From contig NZ_VIUH01000005.1 of assembly GCF_007993865.1 (NCBI RefSeq), positions 10,695 to 74,694 of the forward strand: a stretch of 64,000 nucleotides of DNA. Reading direction: 5' to 3'. This document shows, in pieces, positions 37,754 to 47,409 of this stretch (within the stretch, counting starts at the first letter, position 1; each line of letters opens with the position of its first letter). Under the pieces are notes generated by a model, which saw nothing but the letters and a program-made list of their open reading frames with translations, was not told the origin of the DNA and ran no database searches. A program made the position numbers and the translations under genes. Origin of the DNA: Pseudomonas sp. SJZ079 (GTDB lineage: Bacteria > Pseudomonadota > Gammaproteobacteria > Pseudomonadales > Pseudomonadaceae).

Positions 37754-38581
37754 ATGCACGATTTGCCGCCCAGCGAGGCCGTTGACAATCAGGCCGGTGC
37801 TCAGCAAGAGCTGCCGTTTGCCTTGGTCTATGGCCAGGCGGTTACCGAGATGCCGCTCGATTTGTATATCCCGCCGGATGCGCTGGAGGTGTTTCTCGAA
37901 GCCTTCGAAGGGCCGCTGGATCTGCTGCTCTATTTGATCCGTAAGCAGAATATCGACGTGCTGGACATCCCGGTGGCGGAGATTACCCGGCAGTACATGG
38001 GCTATGTCGAATTGATGCAGTCCGTGCGTCTGGAGCTGGCCGCAGAGTACCTGGTGATGGCGGCCATGCTGGCCGAGATCAAGTCGCGCATGCTGCTGCC
38101 GCGTTCCAGTGAGATTATTGAGGACGAGGAAGACCCGCGTGCCGAGCTGATCCGCCGCTTGCAGGAATACGAGCGCTACAAGGCGGCCGCCGAAGGGATC
38201 GACCAGTTGCCCCGGGTCGGTCGCGAGCACGTCGTGCCGCGCCTGGACGCACCGGAAGCACGGGCGCGCAAGCTGTTGCCCGCGGTCAGCCTGGAAGAGT
38301 TGCTGGTATCGATGGCGGAAGTACTGCGCCGCGCCGACATGTTCGAAAGCCATCAGATAACTCGCGAGACGCTGTCCACCCGCGAGCGTATGAGCGAGGT
38401 GCTGGAACGTCTGAAGGGCGGTGCCTTTGTGCCCTTCGCCGAGTTGTTTACTGTCGCTGAGGGTCGCTTGGGGGTGGTGGTGACCTTTATGGCGGTGCTC
38501 GAGTTGATCAAGGAATCCCTGGTCGAGCTGGTGCAGAATGAGGCCTTTGCGCCTATCCACGTACGTGCGCGAGTCGAGTGA
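37754..38581 (+). CDS. scpA: Segregation and condensation protein A
   Basis: This 275-residue kleisin subunit of the SMC-ScpAB condensin loads on chromosomal DNA for segregation. The N-terminal SMC-binding part shows FEGPLDLLLYLIRKQNIDVLDI, and the AAEYLVMAAMLAEIKSRMLLP helix is diagnostic. A C-terminal winged helix ends in LVELVQNEAFAPIHVRA. The start codon of scpB overlaps its stop. Confidence 0.96.
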   Translation: MHDLPPSEAVDNQAGAQQELPFALVYGQAVTEMPLDLYIPPDALEVFLEAFEGPLDLLLYLIRKQNIDVLDIPVAEITRQYMGYVELMQSVRLELAAEYLVMAAMLAEIKSRMLLPRSSEIIEDEEDPRAELIRRLQEYERYKAAAEGIDQLPRVGREHVVPRLDAPEARARKLLPAVSLEELLVSMAEVLRRADMFESHQITRETLSTRERMSEVLERLKGGAFVPFAELFTVAEGRLGVVVTFMAVLELIKESLVELVQNEAFAPIHVRARVE

Positions 38582-39375
38582 GCATGAACCTGACTGATCC
38601 CCGTGAACTGGCGACTCTGCTTGAGGCATTCTTGCTGGCTTCCGGCAAGCCGCAATCGCTGGAGCGTTTGTTCGAGTTGTTCGAAGAGGCGGAGCGCCCC
38701 GAATCTGCGGTCTTCAAAAAAGCCTTGGAGTTGCTGCGCAAGTCCTGTGACGGGCGGGCCTTCGAGCTGAAAGAGGTGGCCTCCGGTTATCGCCTGCAGG
38801 TGCGCGAGCGTTTTTCGCCTTGGGTCGGGCGGTTGTGGGAGGAGCGTCCGCAGCGCTATTCGCGGGCGATGCTGGAGACCCTGGCGCTGATTGCCTATCG
38901 TCAGCCAATTACCCGCGGCGAGATCGAGGATATTCGCGGTGTGGCGGTCAACAGCCCTATCGTCAAAACCATGCTGGAGCGTGAGTGGATTCGCGTGGTC
39001 GGTTACCGCGACGTGCCGGGCAAGCCGGCGATGTTCGCCACCACCAAGGCATTCCTCGACCATTTCAACCTGAAGAGCCTCGATGAACTGCCGCCCTTGG
39101 CGGCGTTACGAGAGCTGGAGCCCGAGCCCGTGCTGGCCTTCGATGAGGATGCGCAAGTGCCTGCCAGCCTGCAGGCGCGCGCCGATCTGGCGGTTGCGGA
39201 TGAACCTGCCACTGACGGGCTCGAGGAAACCAGCTTCAGCAGCTTGTTGGCCGAGCTCGACTCGATGGAGCAGGGCTTGAAGACCGATTTCGATGATTTG
39301 GCCGAATTGGACTCTGCAAATGAGTCTATTGATCAGACTGTGGCGGAAGTGGACGAGGAACTGACCCGGGATTGA
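38578..39375 (+). CDS. scpB: Segregation and condensation protein B
   Basis: This 265-residue kite subunit of the SMC-ScpAB complex has two winged helices. Diagnostic blocks are LEAFLLASGKPQSLERL, YSRAMLETLALIAYRQPITRGEIE and WIRVVGYRDVPGKPAMF. The GTG start overlaps the scpA stop (GTGA); an ATG two codons later is possible. The C-terminal 70 residues are acidic and unrelated to the core fold, as in other Pseudomonas ScpB proteins. Confidence 0.95.
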   Translation: MSMNLTDPRELATLLEAFLLASGKPQSLERLFELFEEAERPESAVFKKALELLRKSCDGRAFELKEVASGYRLQVRERFSPWVGRLWEERPQRYSRAMLETLALIAYRQPITRGEIEDIRGVAVNSPIVKTMLEREWIRVVGYRDVPGKPAMFATTKAFLDHFNLKSLDELPPLAALRELEPEPVLAFDEDAQVPASLQARADLAVADEPATDGLEETSFSSLLAELDSMEQGLKTDFDDLAELDSANESIDQTVAEVDEELTRD

Positions 39376-39620
39376 TGAAGGTCACTATTTATGGGTATGT
39401 GGGTTCCCGTATAGCCTGCATCCCTCTGCTTGAAGTCAGCCCGTCAAGCGCAACTCGGCAGCGGCCTGGATCGCTCGTCACCGTTCGGCGTAAAAGCTGA
39501 CGAGTGGCTGCCCGGCCGCTAATCTCAAACCGTGCAGGGGATCGGCGATCCGCGTATCATGCGCGCCCCTTCGACGCTCCGTCGTCGTCCATCACTAGAG
39601 CAACACCGGGAGGTGCCCAG

Positions 39621-40817
39621 ATGAGTGAATCCGAAGAATACAGTCCAGCCGGCGAAAAATTGCAGAAGGTCCTGGCCCGCATGGGCTTGGCATCGCGCCG
39701 TGAAGTCGAAGCCTGGATCGGCTCAGGTCGGGTCAAGGTCAACGGCGTGGTCGCCACCCTTGGCGTGCGCGTGGATCTGCATGATGCCATCGCCATCGAT
39801 GGTCGCCTGCTCAAGCGCGAAGAGGCCGCGGAGAACGTGCGCCGCGTGCTGATCTACAACAAGCCGGACGGTGAGATCTGCACCCGCGATGACCCTGAAG
39901 GTCGTCCAACCGTGTTCGACCGCTTGCCACGGCCGAAAGAAGGGCGCTGGATCAATATCGGTCGCCTCGACATCAACACCACCGGTCTGCTGATGTTCAC
40001 CACCGACGGTGAGCTGGCCAACCGTTTGATGCACCCGTCTTACCAGATGGACCGTGAGTACGCGGTGCGCGTGCGCGGTGAAGTCGACGAAGAGATGATC
40101 GAGCGCCTGAAAGCCGGCGTCATGCTCGAAGACGGCCCGGCCAAGTTTACCGATATCAAGGAAGCGCCCGGCGGCGAAGGCTTCAACCATTGGTACCACT
40201 GCGTGGTGATGGAAGGCCGTAACCGTGAAGTGCGCCGCTTGTGGGAATCCCAGGGCTTGGTCGTTAGCCGCCTGAAGCGCGTGCGTTTCGGCCCGGTGTT
40301 CATCACCTCGGACCTGACCATGGGCCGCTGGCGTGAAATGAGCCAGCGTGAGGTGGATATCCTCAGTGAGGAAGTCGGCCTCAAGCCGGTTGCCTTGCCG
40401 GATATGAAGGAAAAGACCCGCGACAAACTCGACCGACTGCAGCGTAAGTCGGCCAAGCCGGTTGGTCGTGGCGAGCGTCCGCAGCGGACCTTGCGTCCGG
40501 CGCATGGCGGGCCGAAGGACGGCGAACAGGCGCGTTCGGGACGTGCCAGTCGTGATGAAAACGCTGAGCGCCCAGTGCGCACGCCGCGTCCGTCACGAGC
40601 AGGTCAAGGCCGTGACGGTGAAGGAAAGGGCACGGCAGTTGCCGAGCGACCGCAGGATATGAATAAGAAGCGTCCGGCCAAGCCGAAGCAGCAGCGCCCG
40701 GGTGTCGAGCTATCTGAGCGCCCTGCGCGCAAACCCGCTTCGACACCGGTCAAGCGTCGCAGCTCTGCGGAAGGCCAGCGCCCGGGCTCTGGTCGCGGTG
40801 AGCGTAAGCCGCAGTAG
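39621..40817 (+). CDS. rluB: 23S rRNA pseudouridine synthase RluB
   Basis: This 398-residue enzyme modifies U2605 of 23S rRNA (E. coli numbering). An N-terminal S4 RNA-binding domain ([21 protein letters not shown]) precedes the RsuA-type catalytic domain. The nucleophilic Asp is in [11 protein letters not shown], followed by [12 protein letters not shown]. From about residue 255 a long Arg/Lys/Pro-rich disordered tail follows, probably binding RNA. The start has GGGAGG eight bases upstream. A TATCAT at 39555 may be the -10 box. Confidence 0.95.
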   Translation: MSESEEYSPAGEKLQKVLARMGLASRREVEAWIGSGRVKVNGVVATLGVRVDLHDAIAIDGRLLKREEAAENVRRVLIYNKPDGEICTRDDPEGRPTVFDRLPRPKEGRWINIGRLDINTTGLLMFTTDGELANRLMHPSYQMDREYAVRVRGEVDEEMIERLKAGVMLEDGPAKFTDIKEAPGGEGFNHWYHCVVMEGRNREVRRLWESQGLVVSRLKRVRFGPVFITSDLTMGRWREMSQREVDILSEEVGLKPVALPDMKEKTRDKLDRLQRKSAKPVGRGERPQRTLRPAHGGPKDGEQARSGRASRDENAERPVRTPRPSRAGQGRDGEGKGTAVAERPQDMNKKRPAKPKQQRPGVELSERPARKPASTPVKRRSSAEGQRPGSGRGERKPQ

Positions 40818-40866
40818 GCGCAGGAAGACAGGCGTTTGCTGGCTAGTAGGCCGCCGAGACGCATAA

Positions 40867-40898
40867 AGAAAGGGGGGCTCAGTTGAGCCCCCCTTTTT
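40867..40898. terminator. Bidirectional terminator between rluB and the diguanylate cyclase
   Basis: AAGGGGGGCTCA and TGAGCCCCCCTT form a 12-pair stem flanked by A- and T-runs on the two sides. It sits between convergent genes and can serve both. Confidence 0.9.
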
Positions 40899-40912
40899 GT
40901 TATCCAACTGTT

Positions 40913-41839
40913 TTAACTGGCCACGCTCAGGCGGTTGCGCCCGTCACGCTTGGCGGCATAAAGGGCCGCGTCGGCACGCTGCAGTAGGCTTTCTGGCGAC
41001 TCGCCAGGTAGTAAGGGGGCGCAGCCAAGGCTGATTGACAGTTTTATTGGCTGACCTTGGGCCACGCACTGCAGCTCCATTACCGCCTGGCGCAGGCGCT
41101 CGCCGACCATGCTCGCCGCTTCGCGGCAGGTGCCCGAGAGGAGTACGAGAAACTCTTCCCCGCCATAGCGGAAGACCATGTCGACATTACGCAGCTGGCT
41201 CTTCAGGGTGGTGGCGACGGCTTTTAGCACCTCGTCGCCAACGCTGTGGCCGTGGTTGTCGTTGACCTGCTTGAAGTGGTCGAGATCGAGCATCAGCAAG
41301 GACAGTGGCATGAGGTTGCGTCGAGCCAGTTCGACTTCGCGCTCAAGGGCTTGATCCATGGCGATGCGGTTGCCGGTGTTGGTCAGTGGGTCGCGCAGGG
41401 CGCTTTGCACCGCGTTGCGATAGAGCAGCGCGTTACGCAGTGGGAACAGCAGGCTGGCGAGCAGGGATTCCAGTTGAGCAAGTTCTGCGTCGGTAAAGCG
41501 TCGTTTACGGCGGAAAATCAGCTCGCCGAGGTATTCGCCCTCGTGGCTGAGGCGATAGGTGGCCGAGTGACTGGCGCGCTCGCCCAGCTCCAGGCGCAGG
41601 TCGCTGGTCTGGTGCTGGTAGGCCAGAGCATCCAGTGGCACCAGGCGCTGCACTGCGCTGAAGAACAGGCTGAGGATGCGTTCGACATCCAGGCTGGTCT
41701 GCAATTGCATGCTGAGCTGTTGGCGCAACTGGGCCAGGCTGACCGGACGCAGCGATTGCGTGCGGTTGCCGGGGAAGCCCAGGCGCTGCAGTTTGGCTGC
41801 ATCGAAATCGATGGTGTTGTTCTGGCTAGGGGGGACCAT
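40913..41839 (-). CDS. Cytosolic GAF-like/GGDEF diguanylate cyclase
   Basis: This 308-residue c-di-GMP synthase has an N-terminal GAF-like domain (about 45-140) and a GGDEF domain. The active site GGEEF is at 226-230 and the inhibitory site RNVD at 217-220, five residues before it. There is no membrane segment. It resembles the P. aeruginosa cyclase at the same place, beside rluB (PA3177 as I recall). It is convergent with rluB across a shared terminator. Confidence 0.93.
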   Translation of the reverse strand: MVPPSQNNTIDFDAAKLQRLGFPGNRTQSLRPVSLAQLRQQLSMQLQTSLDVERILSLFFSAVQRLVPLDALAYQHQTSDLRLELGERASHSATYRLSHEGEYLGELIFRRKRRFTDAELAQLESLLASLLFPLRNALLYRNAVQSALRDPLTNTGNRIAMDQALEREVELARRNLMPLSLLMLDLDHFKQVNDNHGHSVGDEVLKAVATTLKSQLRNVDMVFRYGGEEFLVLLSGTCREAASMVGERLRQAVMELQCVAQGQPIKLSISLGCAPLLPGESPESLLQRADAALYAAKRDGRNRLSVAS

Positions 41840-41959
41840 AAACGCTGAACCTCTGGCGCGTTAGCACGACTACTGCGGGGTTAGAGCGAGTTTCGTGCCA
41901 AAGGGTTCAGCTTTCTGAAAATTTATGTGAAGTCAGTCACTTACGAGGGTTGTGTGGCG

Positions 41960-42028
41960 GCAAGTGGCCAGTATTTGCCACTTGCTAGCCGTTTGCTTGG
42001 CGCGCAGGCCGGCAATCTGTTGCCGGCC
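41960..42028. other. Two tandem perfect hairpins downstream of yciK
   Basis: GCAAGTGGC pairs with GCCACTTGC around an 8-base spacer (41960-41985), and GGCCGGCAA pairs with TTGCCGGCC around TCTG (42007-42028). They lie in a 243-base gap between the diguanylate cyclase start and the yciK stop. Neither is followed by a clear T-run in the direction of yciK. Confidence 0.55.
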
Positions 42029-42082
42029 CGAGGCACGGGGCGTCAATTTTTTGATAGGGGGTTGCTGCGCGGGTCGCTGTGC

Positions 42083-42823
42083 TTATTGGGCGTCAAACGC
42101 TTGGCCGTTGACGCCGTTACTGTCGGGTCCCATCAGGTACAGGTAAACCGGCATGATCACCTCGGGGGACGGGTTGCTCGCCGGGTTTTCCCCTGGATAA
42201 GCCTGGGCGCGCATGTCGGTTCGGGTCGCGCCTGGATTGACGCTGTTGGCACGAACCGTGGTGATGCCGTCGACTTCATCGGCCAGCACCTGCATCAGGC
42301 CCTCGGTGGCGAACTTGGAGACCGCATAGGCGCCCCAATAAGCGCGGCCCTTGCGACCCACGCTGCTGGAGGTGAATACCACCGAGGCGTCTGTCGAGAG
42401 TTTCAGCAGCGGCAGCAGGGTGCTGGTGAGCATGAACATGGCGTTGACGTTGACCTGCATCACGCGCATGAAGTTATCGCCGGAGAGCTGCTCCAGTGGC
42501 GTACGCGGGCCGATGATCGAGGCGTTGTGCAGCAAGCCGTCCAGCTTGCCGAATTCGCTCTCGATCATGGCGGCGAGTTCGTCGTACTGGTGCGGCAGCG
42601 CGGTTTCCAGATTGAAGGGAATTACCGCGGGTTGAGGGTGGCCGGCGGCCTCGATGGCGTCGTAGACCTTGCTCAGACTTTCCTCGGTCTTGCCCAGCAG
42701 GAGTACGGTCGCGCCATGGGCGGCAAAGGCTTGCGCGGCGGCGGCGCCAATTCCACGGCCGGCGCCGGTGATCAGAATCACCCGATCCTTGAGCAGGTCG
42801 GGGCGGGCGGAGTATTCAAACAT
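42083..42823 (-). CDS. yciK: YciK-type short-chain dehydrogenase/reductase
   Basis: This 246-residue Rossmann-fold oxidoreductase has the cofactor motif TGAGRGIG, the NNAG-equivalent HNAS, and the catalytic Ser with YxxxK in YAVSKFA. Start MFEYSARPDLLKDRVILITG is standard for YciK; a longer frame would extend towards mupP. The substrate is unknown. It follows mupP after 128 bases on the same strand and is the last gene of the ubiG-mupP group. Confidence 0.9.
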   Translation of the reverse strand: MFEYSARPDLLKDRVILITGAGRGIGAAAAQAFAAHGATVLLLGKTEESLSKVYDAIEAAGHPQPAVIPFNLETALPHQYDELAAMIESEFGKLDGLLHNASIIGPRTPLEQLSGDNFMRVMQVNVNAMFMLTSTLLPLLKLSTDASVVFTSSSVGRKGRAYWGAYAVSKFATEGLMQVLADEVDGITTVRANSVNPGATRTDMRAQAYPGENPASNPSPEVIMPVYLYLMGPDSNGVNGQAFDAQ

Positions 42824-42951
42824 GGCACGGTCTCTCTGGTGGGTAGGGCGGCCTCGCCGCGAAACGGCGTAACTCGCTATCGGGCGCGACGGCAGCCGCT
42901 GGTGATGCAATGGCTGGCTCAGCCATCCTGGGCGCTACGAATAGCCGTAGC

Positions 42952-43623
42952 TCAGCAACTGCACAGCGCTTGGTCGAGTATCGCGCGCAGTTCCAGTGGA
43001 TGGTCGACCACCACGTCGGCGCCCCAGTTTCTCGGGTTGTCGTTTGGGTGAATGTAGCCGTAGGTGACTGCGGCAGTTCGGGTGCCGGCAGCGCGACCGG
43101 ATTCGATGTCGCGCAGGTCGTCGCCCACGAACAGTACGCTGGCCGGATCGACGCCCAGTTGTGCGCAGGCCAGGATCATCGGTTCTGGGTCGGGTTTGCT
43201 GTTGGTCACATGATCCGGGCAGATCAGTATGGCTGAGCGTTCCGCCAGACCCAGTTGTTGCATGATCGGCTCGGCATAGCGCAGCGGCTTGTTGGTGACT
43301 ACGCCCCAGATCAGTTTGGCCTGTTCGATATCGGCGAGCAGCTGCTCGATACCGTCGAACGGACGCGTCAGCACGGCGCAGTGAGACTGGTAACGCTCCA
43401 GGAACTCCAGGCGTAACGCCTCGAACTGCTCGGCTTGCGGGTCCATGGCAAAGGTGCAGGCGACCATGGCTCGAGCGCCGCCGGAGACCTGATCGCGGAT
43501 CAGGTGGTCAGCGATCGATGGCAGGCCGCGCTCGGCGCGCATGGCCTGACAGATGGCGATAAAGTCCGGCGCACTGTCGAGCAGGGTGCCGTCCATATCG
43601 AAAAGAACCGCGCGTAAGCGCAT
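42952..43623 (-). CDS. mupP: N-acetylmuramic acid 6-phosphate phosphatase MupP
   Basis: This 223-residue HAD-superfamily phosphatase shows motif [10 protein letters not shown], motif II in VVTNKP, the Lys in SKPDPEP and motif IV GDDLRDI. Such proteins are often named phosphoglycolate phosphatase. However, the gene next to ubiG in Pseudomonas (PA3172 in P. aeruginosa as I recall) is MupP, which removes phosphate from MurNAc-6-P in peptidoglycan recycling and affects beta-lactam and fosfomycin resistance. Its ATG overlaps the ubiG stop by one base. Confidence 0.9.
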   Translation of the reverse strand: MRLRAVLFDMDGTLLDSAPDFIAICQAMRAERGLPSIADHLIRDQVSGGARAMVACTFAMDPQAEQFEALRLEFLERYQSHCAVLTRPFDGIEQLLADIEQAKLIWGVVTNKPLRYAEPIMQQLGLAERSAILICPDHVTNSKPDPEPMILACAQLGVDPASVLFVGDDLRDIESGRAAGTRTAAVTYGYIHPNDNPRNWGADVVVDHPLELRAILDQALCSC

Positions 43624-44321
43624 TAGGCCTCCTTGAGCGTTTGGATCATGTAGTTGACGTCGACATCTGCTTCCAGCTTGTAGTGCTTGGTCAGCGGGTT
43701 GTAGGTCAGGCCGATGATGTCTTTGACGTGCAGGCCCGCGGCGCGACTCCAGGCGCCCAGTTCGGAGGGGCGAATGAATTTCTTGAAGTCATGGGTGCCG
43801 CGTGGCAATAGATTCAGCAGGTATTCCGCGCCGATTACGGCAAACAGATAGGCCTTGGGATTGCGGTTGATGGTGGAAAAGAACACCTGGCCGCCAGGCT
43901 TGACCATGGCGTGACAGGCGCGGATCACCGAGGCGGGGTCCGGCACGTGCTCGAGCATTTCCAGGCAGGTGACCACATCAAACTGCTCCGGCATTTCCGC
44001 TGCCAGGGCTTCGGCCGTGATCTTCCGGTACTCGACCGTGACGCCGGATTCCAGCTGGTGCAGTTGGGCCACGGCCAGCGGTGCTTCGCCCATGTCGATG
44101 CCGGTGACCGTGGCGCCTCGTTGCGCCATGGCTTCGCTGAGGATGCCGCCGCCACAGCCGACGTCGAGCACTTTTTTACCGGCCAGGCTGACGCGTTGGT
44201 CAATCCAGTTGACTCGTAGCGGGTTGATGTCGTGCAGGGGTTTGAATTCGCTTTCGCGATCCCACCAGCGGTGGGCGAGGGCTTCGAATTTGGCGATTTC
44301 GGCGTGATCGACGTTGCTCAT
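43623..44321 (-). CDS. ubiG: Ubiquinone biosynthesis O-methyltransferase UbiG
   Basis: This 232-residue SAM-dependent methyltransferase performs both O-methylations of ubiquinone synthesis. The N-terminus [22 protein letters not shown] is diagnostic. The SAM motif is [16 protein letters not shown], followed by EMLEHVPDP. The stop TAA overlaps the mupP start. It follows mtaD after 177 bases on the same strand. Confidence 0.97.
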   Translation of the reverse strand: MSNVDHAEIAKFEALAHRWWDRESEFKPLHDINPLRVNWIDQRVSLAGKKVLDVGCGGGILSEAMAQRGATVTGIDMGEAPLAVAQLHQLESGVTVEYRKITAEALAAEMPEQFDVVTCLEMLEHVPDPASVIRACHAMVKPGGQVFFSTINRNPKAYLFAVIGAEYLLNLLPRGTHDFKKFIRPSELGAWSRAAGLHVKDIIGLTYNPLTKHYKLEADVDVNYMIQTLKEA

Positions 44322-44498
44322 ATTTTTCCCTGGATAAAACTGTAAGCGGGAAGCCTGAGGCTTGAAGCGCTCATGTTGCCAGTTTCACAGTGTGGAGTGG
44401 GCGCCAGTGGGCGAGCCAATGTATGTCAGTTTGTCGCAGTTGGGGCATGCTGCCGGCGCGTCCGTGGTGCGGGGCGCGTCAGTCCGACTCCCGGCCTG

Positions 44499-45821
44499 TT
44501 AGCCTTTGCCGGTGATCTTTGCTCCCCAGGCGCGAGCGTTGGCGATGATCCGTTGCTCGTCCAAGCGAGTCAGTTTACCGGCTTCGAGCAACAGTTTGCC
44601 GCCCACCCAGGCATGCGTCACGCAGGCCCGGCTATTGGTATAGATCAGCTGCGAGACGGGGTCGTAGACCGGTTGTTGCGCCAGACCGGAGAGGTCGAAG
44701 GCCGCCAGGTCGGCGGCCTTGCCCAGTTCCAGTGAGCCGATCTGCTCGTCCAGGCCCAGGGCGCGTGCGCCATTCAAGGTGGCCATGCGCAATGCGCGGT
44801 GGGCATCCAGGGCGGTGGCCGAACCGGCGACGGCCTTGGCCAGAAGGGCCGCGGTGCGGATCTCGCCGAGCAAATCCAGATCGTTGTTGCTGGCTGCGCC
44901 GTCGGTGCCGATGGCGACGTTGACACCTGCCTGCCAGAGTTTTTCCACCGGACAGAAGCCGCTGGCCAGCTTGAGGTTGGATTCCGGGCAGTGAATGACG
45001 CTGGTATTGCTGGCGACCAGCAGGGCTAGGTCGTCTTCGTCGACCTGGGTCATGTGTACGGCCTGGAAGCGCGGGCCGAGCAGGCCGAGGCGGGCAAGCC
45101 GCGCCAGTGGCCGTTCGCCGCGATGTTCCAGGCTCTGCTGAACTTCGAAAGCCGTTTCCTGTACGTGCATATGAATGCCGGCATCCAGCTCTTCGGCGAG
45201 CATGCGGATGTTTTCCAGCTTGTCGTCGCTCACGGTATAGGGGGCGTGGGGGCCGAAGGCAATCTTCAGGCGGGGGTGGTGCTTGAGGTCATCGAACAGT
45301 GCCAGGCCTTTGCGCAGCGCCTCGTCGGCGTCGCGGGCGCCGGGGATGGGGAAGTCCAGTACCGGAATGGTGATTTGCGCGCGGATACCGCTCTTGTGCA
45401 CCTGCTCACTGGCCAGCTCCGGAAAGAAGTACATGTCCGAGAAGCAGGTGATGCCCCCCTTCAGTTGCTCGGCGATGGCCAGCTCGGTGCCGTCCTGAAC
45501 AAAGGTCTCATCCACCCACTTGGCCTCGGCCGGCCAGATATGTTGTTGCAGCCAGGTCATCAGTGGCAGGTCGTCGGCCAGGCCACGAAAGAGTGTCATT
45601 GCGGCATGGCCGTGGGCATTGACCAGTCCTGGGGTCAGCACGTGACCCGGCAGTTCGCGTACGTCCAGGGCCTGGTGTTTAAGCGCCTCGGCGCGCGGTG
45701 CGATCAGCACTATGCGTCCATCGCGAATACCCAGACCGTGCTCAAGCAGCACCACTCCGGCGGGCTCGACTGGCACCAGCCAGGTGGGGAGCAGGAGAAG
45801 GTCGAGTGGGGCTTCGGGCAT
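44499..45821 (-). CDS. mtaD: 5-Methylthioadenosine deaminase (MtaD)
   Basis: This 440-residue amidohydrolase of the TRZ/ATZ family has zinc ligands in [15 protein letters not shown], a later His ([10 protein letters not shown]) and Asp ([11 protein letters not shown]). The P. aeruginosa orthologue (PA3170 as I recall) was shown to deaminate methylthioadenosine to methylthioinosine. Its divergent neighbour mtnA acts in the same salvage route. Adenosine or S-adenosylhomocysteine deamination is a secondary possibility. Confidence 0.9.
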   Translation of the reverse strand: MPEAPLDLLLLPTWLVPVEPAGVVLLEHGLGIRDGRIVLIAPRAEALKHQALDVRELPGHVLTPGLVNAHGHAAMTLFRGLADDLPLMTWLQQHIWPAEAKWVDETFVQDGTELAIAEQLKGGITCFSDMYFFPELASEQVHKSGIRAQITIPVLDFPIPGARDADEALRKGLALFDDLKHHPRLKIAFGPHAPYTVSDDKLENIRMLAEELDAGIHMHVQETAFEVQQSLEHRGERPLARLARLGLLGPRFQAVHMTQVDEDDLALLVASNTSVIHCPESNLKLASGFCPVEKLWQAGVNVAIGTDGAASNNDLDLLGEIRTAALLAKAVAGSATALDAHRALRMATLNGARALGLDEQIGSLELGKAADLAAFDLSGLAQQPVYDPVSQLIYTNSRACVTHAWVGGKLLLEAGKLTRLDEQRIIANARAWGAKITGKG

Positions 45822-46045
45822 GGTGGGGCATCCGGCTGTCTGAAAGGGGCGAGTTTATAGGGGAACGCTATGCGCTTGAAGCCGAAAACGCTGTTTGGCG
45901 CTACGCGGCTGGCGCTCGATCCTGGGCGTGCGGGGTCTACTGGTTGCTAGGAGGGTGTTGTGCGAGGTGCATCCAGTGCTGCGAGTGGGTAGCGCTGCGC
46001 ACAAGCCCTCGGGCAGCGGTTCAGCCTGTTTGTTGTGCTTGTGCG

Positions 46046-46051
46046 TATAAT
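46046..46051 (+). promoter_or_regulatory. Candidate -10 box of mtnA
   Basis: A perfect TATAAT lies 35 bases before the mtnA ATG in the context TGTGCGTATAATTGCCGG, nearly the same as at recQ. No strong -35 is seen. Confidence 0.55.
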
Positions 46052-46085
46052 TGCCGGCTGTTTGTTTGGGACTGTGAGGTAGGTC

Positions 46086-47162
46086 ATGCGCGAGCGATTG
46101 CTGGCGGCGGAGAAGGTTCAGGCCATCGAATGGCGTGAGGGCGTTTTGCATCTGTTGGATCAACGCCTGCTGCCTCTGCAGGAAATCTGGCAGAGCTACG
46201 ACAGTGCCGCCGCCGTGGCCGAGGCCATTCGTAGCATGGTGGTGCGCGGGGCGCCGGCCATCGGCATTAGCGCCGCCTATGGGTTGTTGCTCGGTGCGCA
46301 GGCGCGAGTGGCCGCAGGCGGCGATTGGCGGGCGGCGTTGGAGGCGGATTTTCAGGTGCTGGCAGAGTCTCGTCCGACCGCGGTCAATCTATTCTGGGCG
46401 CTTAATCGCATGCGCGAGCGTCTGGATCGCCTAAGAGAGGGTGAATGTCCGCTGCCGGTGCTGGAGGCCGAGGCGCTGGGCATCCACCAGAGCGATCGTG
46501 AAGCCAACCTGACCATGGCTCAGCTCGGTGTCGAGCTGATTCGCAAGCATCAAGGCAATCCGCAAAACCTGCTGACCCACTGCAATACCGGGGCGCTGGC
46601 CACTGGCGGTTTTGGCACGGCGCTGGGGGTGATCCGCGCTGCTTATCTGGAAGGCCTGGTAGAGCGTGTCTACGCCGACGAAACCCGTCCCTGGCTGCAG
46701 GGTTCGCGTCTGACTGCCTGGGAGCTGGCCAACGAAGGCATTCCGGTGAGCCTGAATGTCGACTCGGCCGCTGCGCACCTGATGAAAACCAAGGGTATTA
46801 CTTGGGTCATTGTCGGTGCCGACCGCATCGCCGCGAATGGCGATGTGGCGAACAAGATCGGCACTTACCAGCTGGCCGTCAGCGCCATGCACCACGGGGT
46901 GCGTTTTATGGTGGTGGCGCCGAGTTCGACCATCGACATGGCGCTGGAGAGTGGCGATGACATCCCCATTGAAGAGCGTGACGGTCGCGAGCTGCTGGAG
47001 GTCAATGGTCAGCGGGTGGCGGCGGGGGTGGAGGCGGTTAATCCAGTGTTCGATGTGACGCCGGCCGATCTGATCGACTTCATCGTGACCGAGAAAGGCG
47101 TGGTTGAACGTCCCGATGCGGCGAAAATGGCTCGGTTGATGTGCCGCAAGCGCTTGCATTGA
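46086..47162 (+). CDS. mtnA: Methylthioribose-1-phosphate isomerase MtnA
   Basis: This 358-residue isomerase converts methylthioribose-1-phosphate to methylthioribulose-1-phosphate in methionine salvage. The RGAPAIGI block, the catalytic Cys in [15 protein letters not shown], and the catalytic Asp in [18 protein letters not shown] are present, so it is MtnA rather than an eIF2B-like protein. It is divergent from mtaD and upstream of gyrA with 247 bases between. Confidence 0.96.
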   Translation: MRERLLAAEKVQAIEWREGVLHLLDQRLLPLQEIWQSYDSAAAVAEAIRSMVVRGAPAIGISAAYGLLLGAQARVAAGGDWRAALEADFQVLAESRPTAVNLFWALNRMRERLDRLREGECPLPVLEAEALGIHQSDREANLTMAQLGVELIRKHQGNPQNLLTHCNTGALATGGFGTALGVIRAAYLEGLVERVYADETRPWLQGSRLTAWELANEGIPVSLNVDSAAAHLMKTKGITWVIVGADRIAANGDVANKIGTYQLAVSAMHHGVRFMVVAPSSTIDMALESGDDIPIEERDGRELLEVNGQRVAAGVEAVNPVFDVTPADLIDFIVTEKGVVERPDAAKMARLMCRKRLH

Positions 47163-47324
47163 TGGCCGTGCGTGGCGGCTTGCTGACGGTCGGTGGGTCT
47201 GCGCTCGGGGATAGGTGTAGGGCGTCGATTGTGGTAAGCTCCGGCGGTTTTCAAGGGTGCCAAATGCGGTCGCCTTATCTGCGCGGATACATGGCATAAC
47301 TCATTGATTTGTCGTGCGTCGTTG

Positions 47325-47365
47325 CCGGCCTTGAGCCGCAGCGGCGAGCTTCGCCTCGTTCAGGA
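47325..47365 (+). ncRNA. Possible structured leader of gyrA
   Basis: The gyrA 5' region contains GGCGA-GCT-TCGCC and flanking CCTTGA and TTCAGG arms that can stack as an extended hairpin about 50 bases before the start. A conserved gyrA RNA motif is known upstream of gyrA in Pseudomonas. I cannot align it here, so the assignment is tentative. Confidence 0.35.
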
Positions 47366-47409
47366 TGGATGGTGCGGAGCTTCACTAGAAAAAAGGAAGC
47401 AGGCTACTC

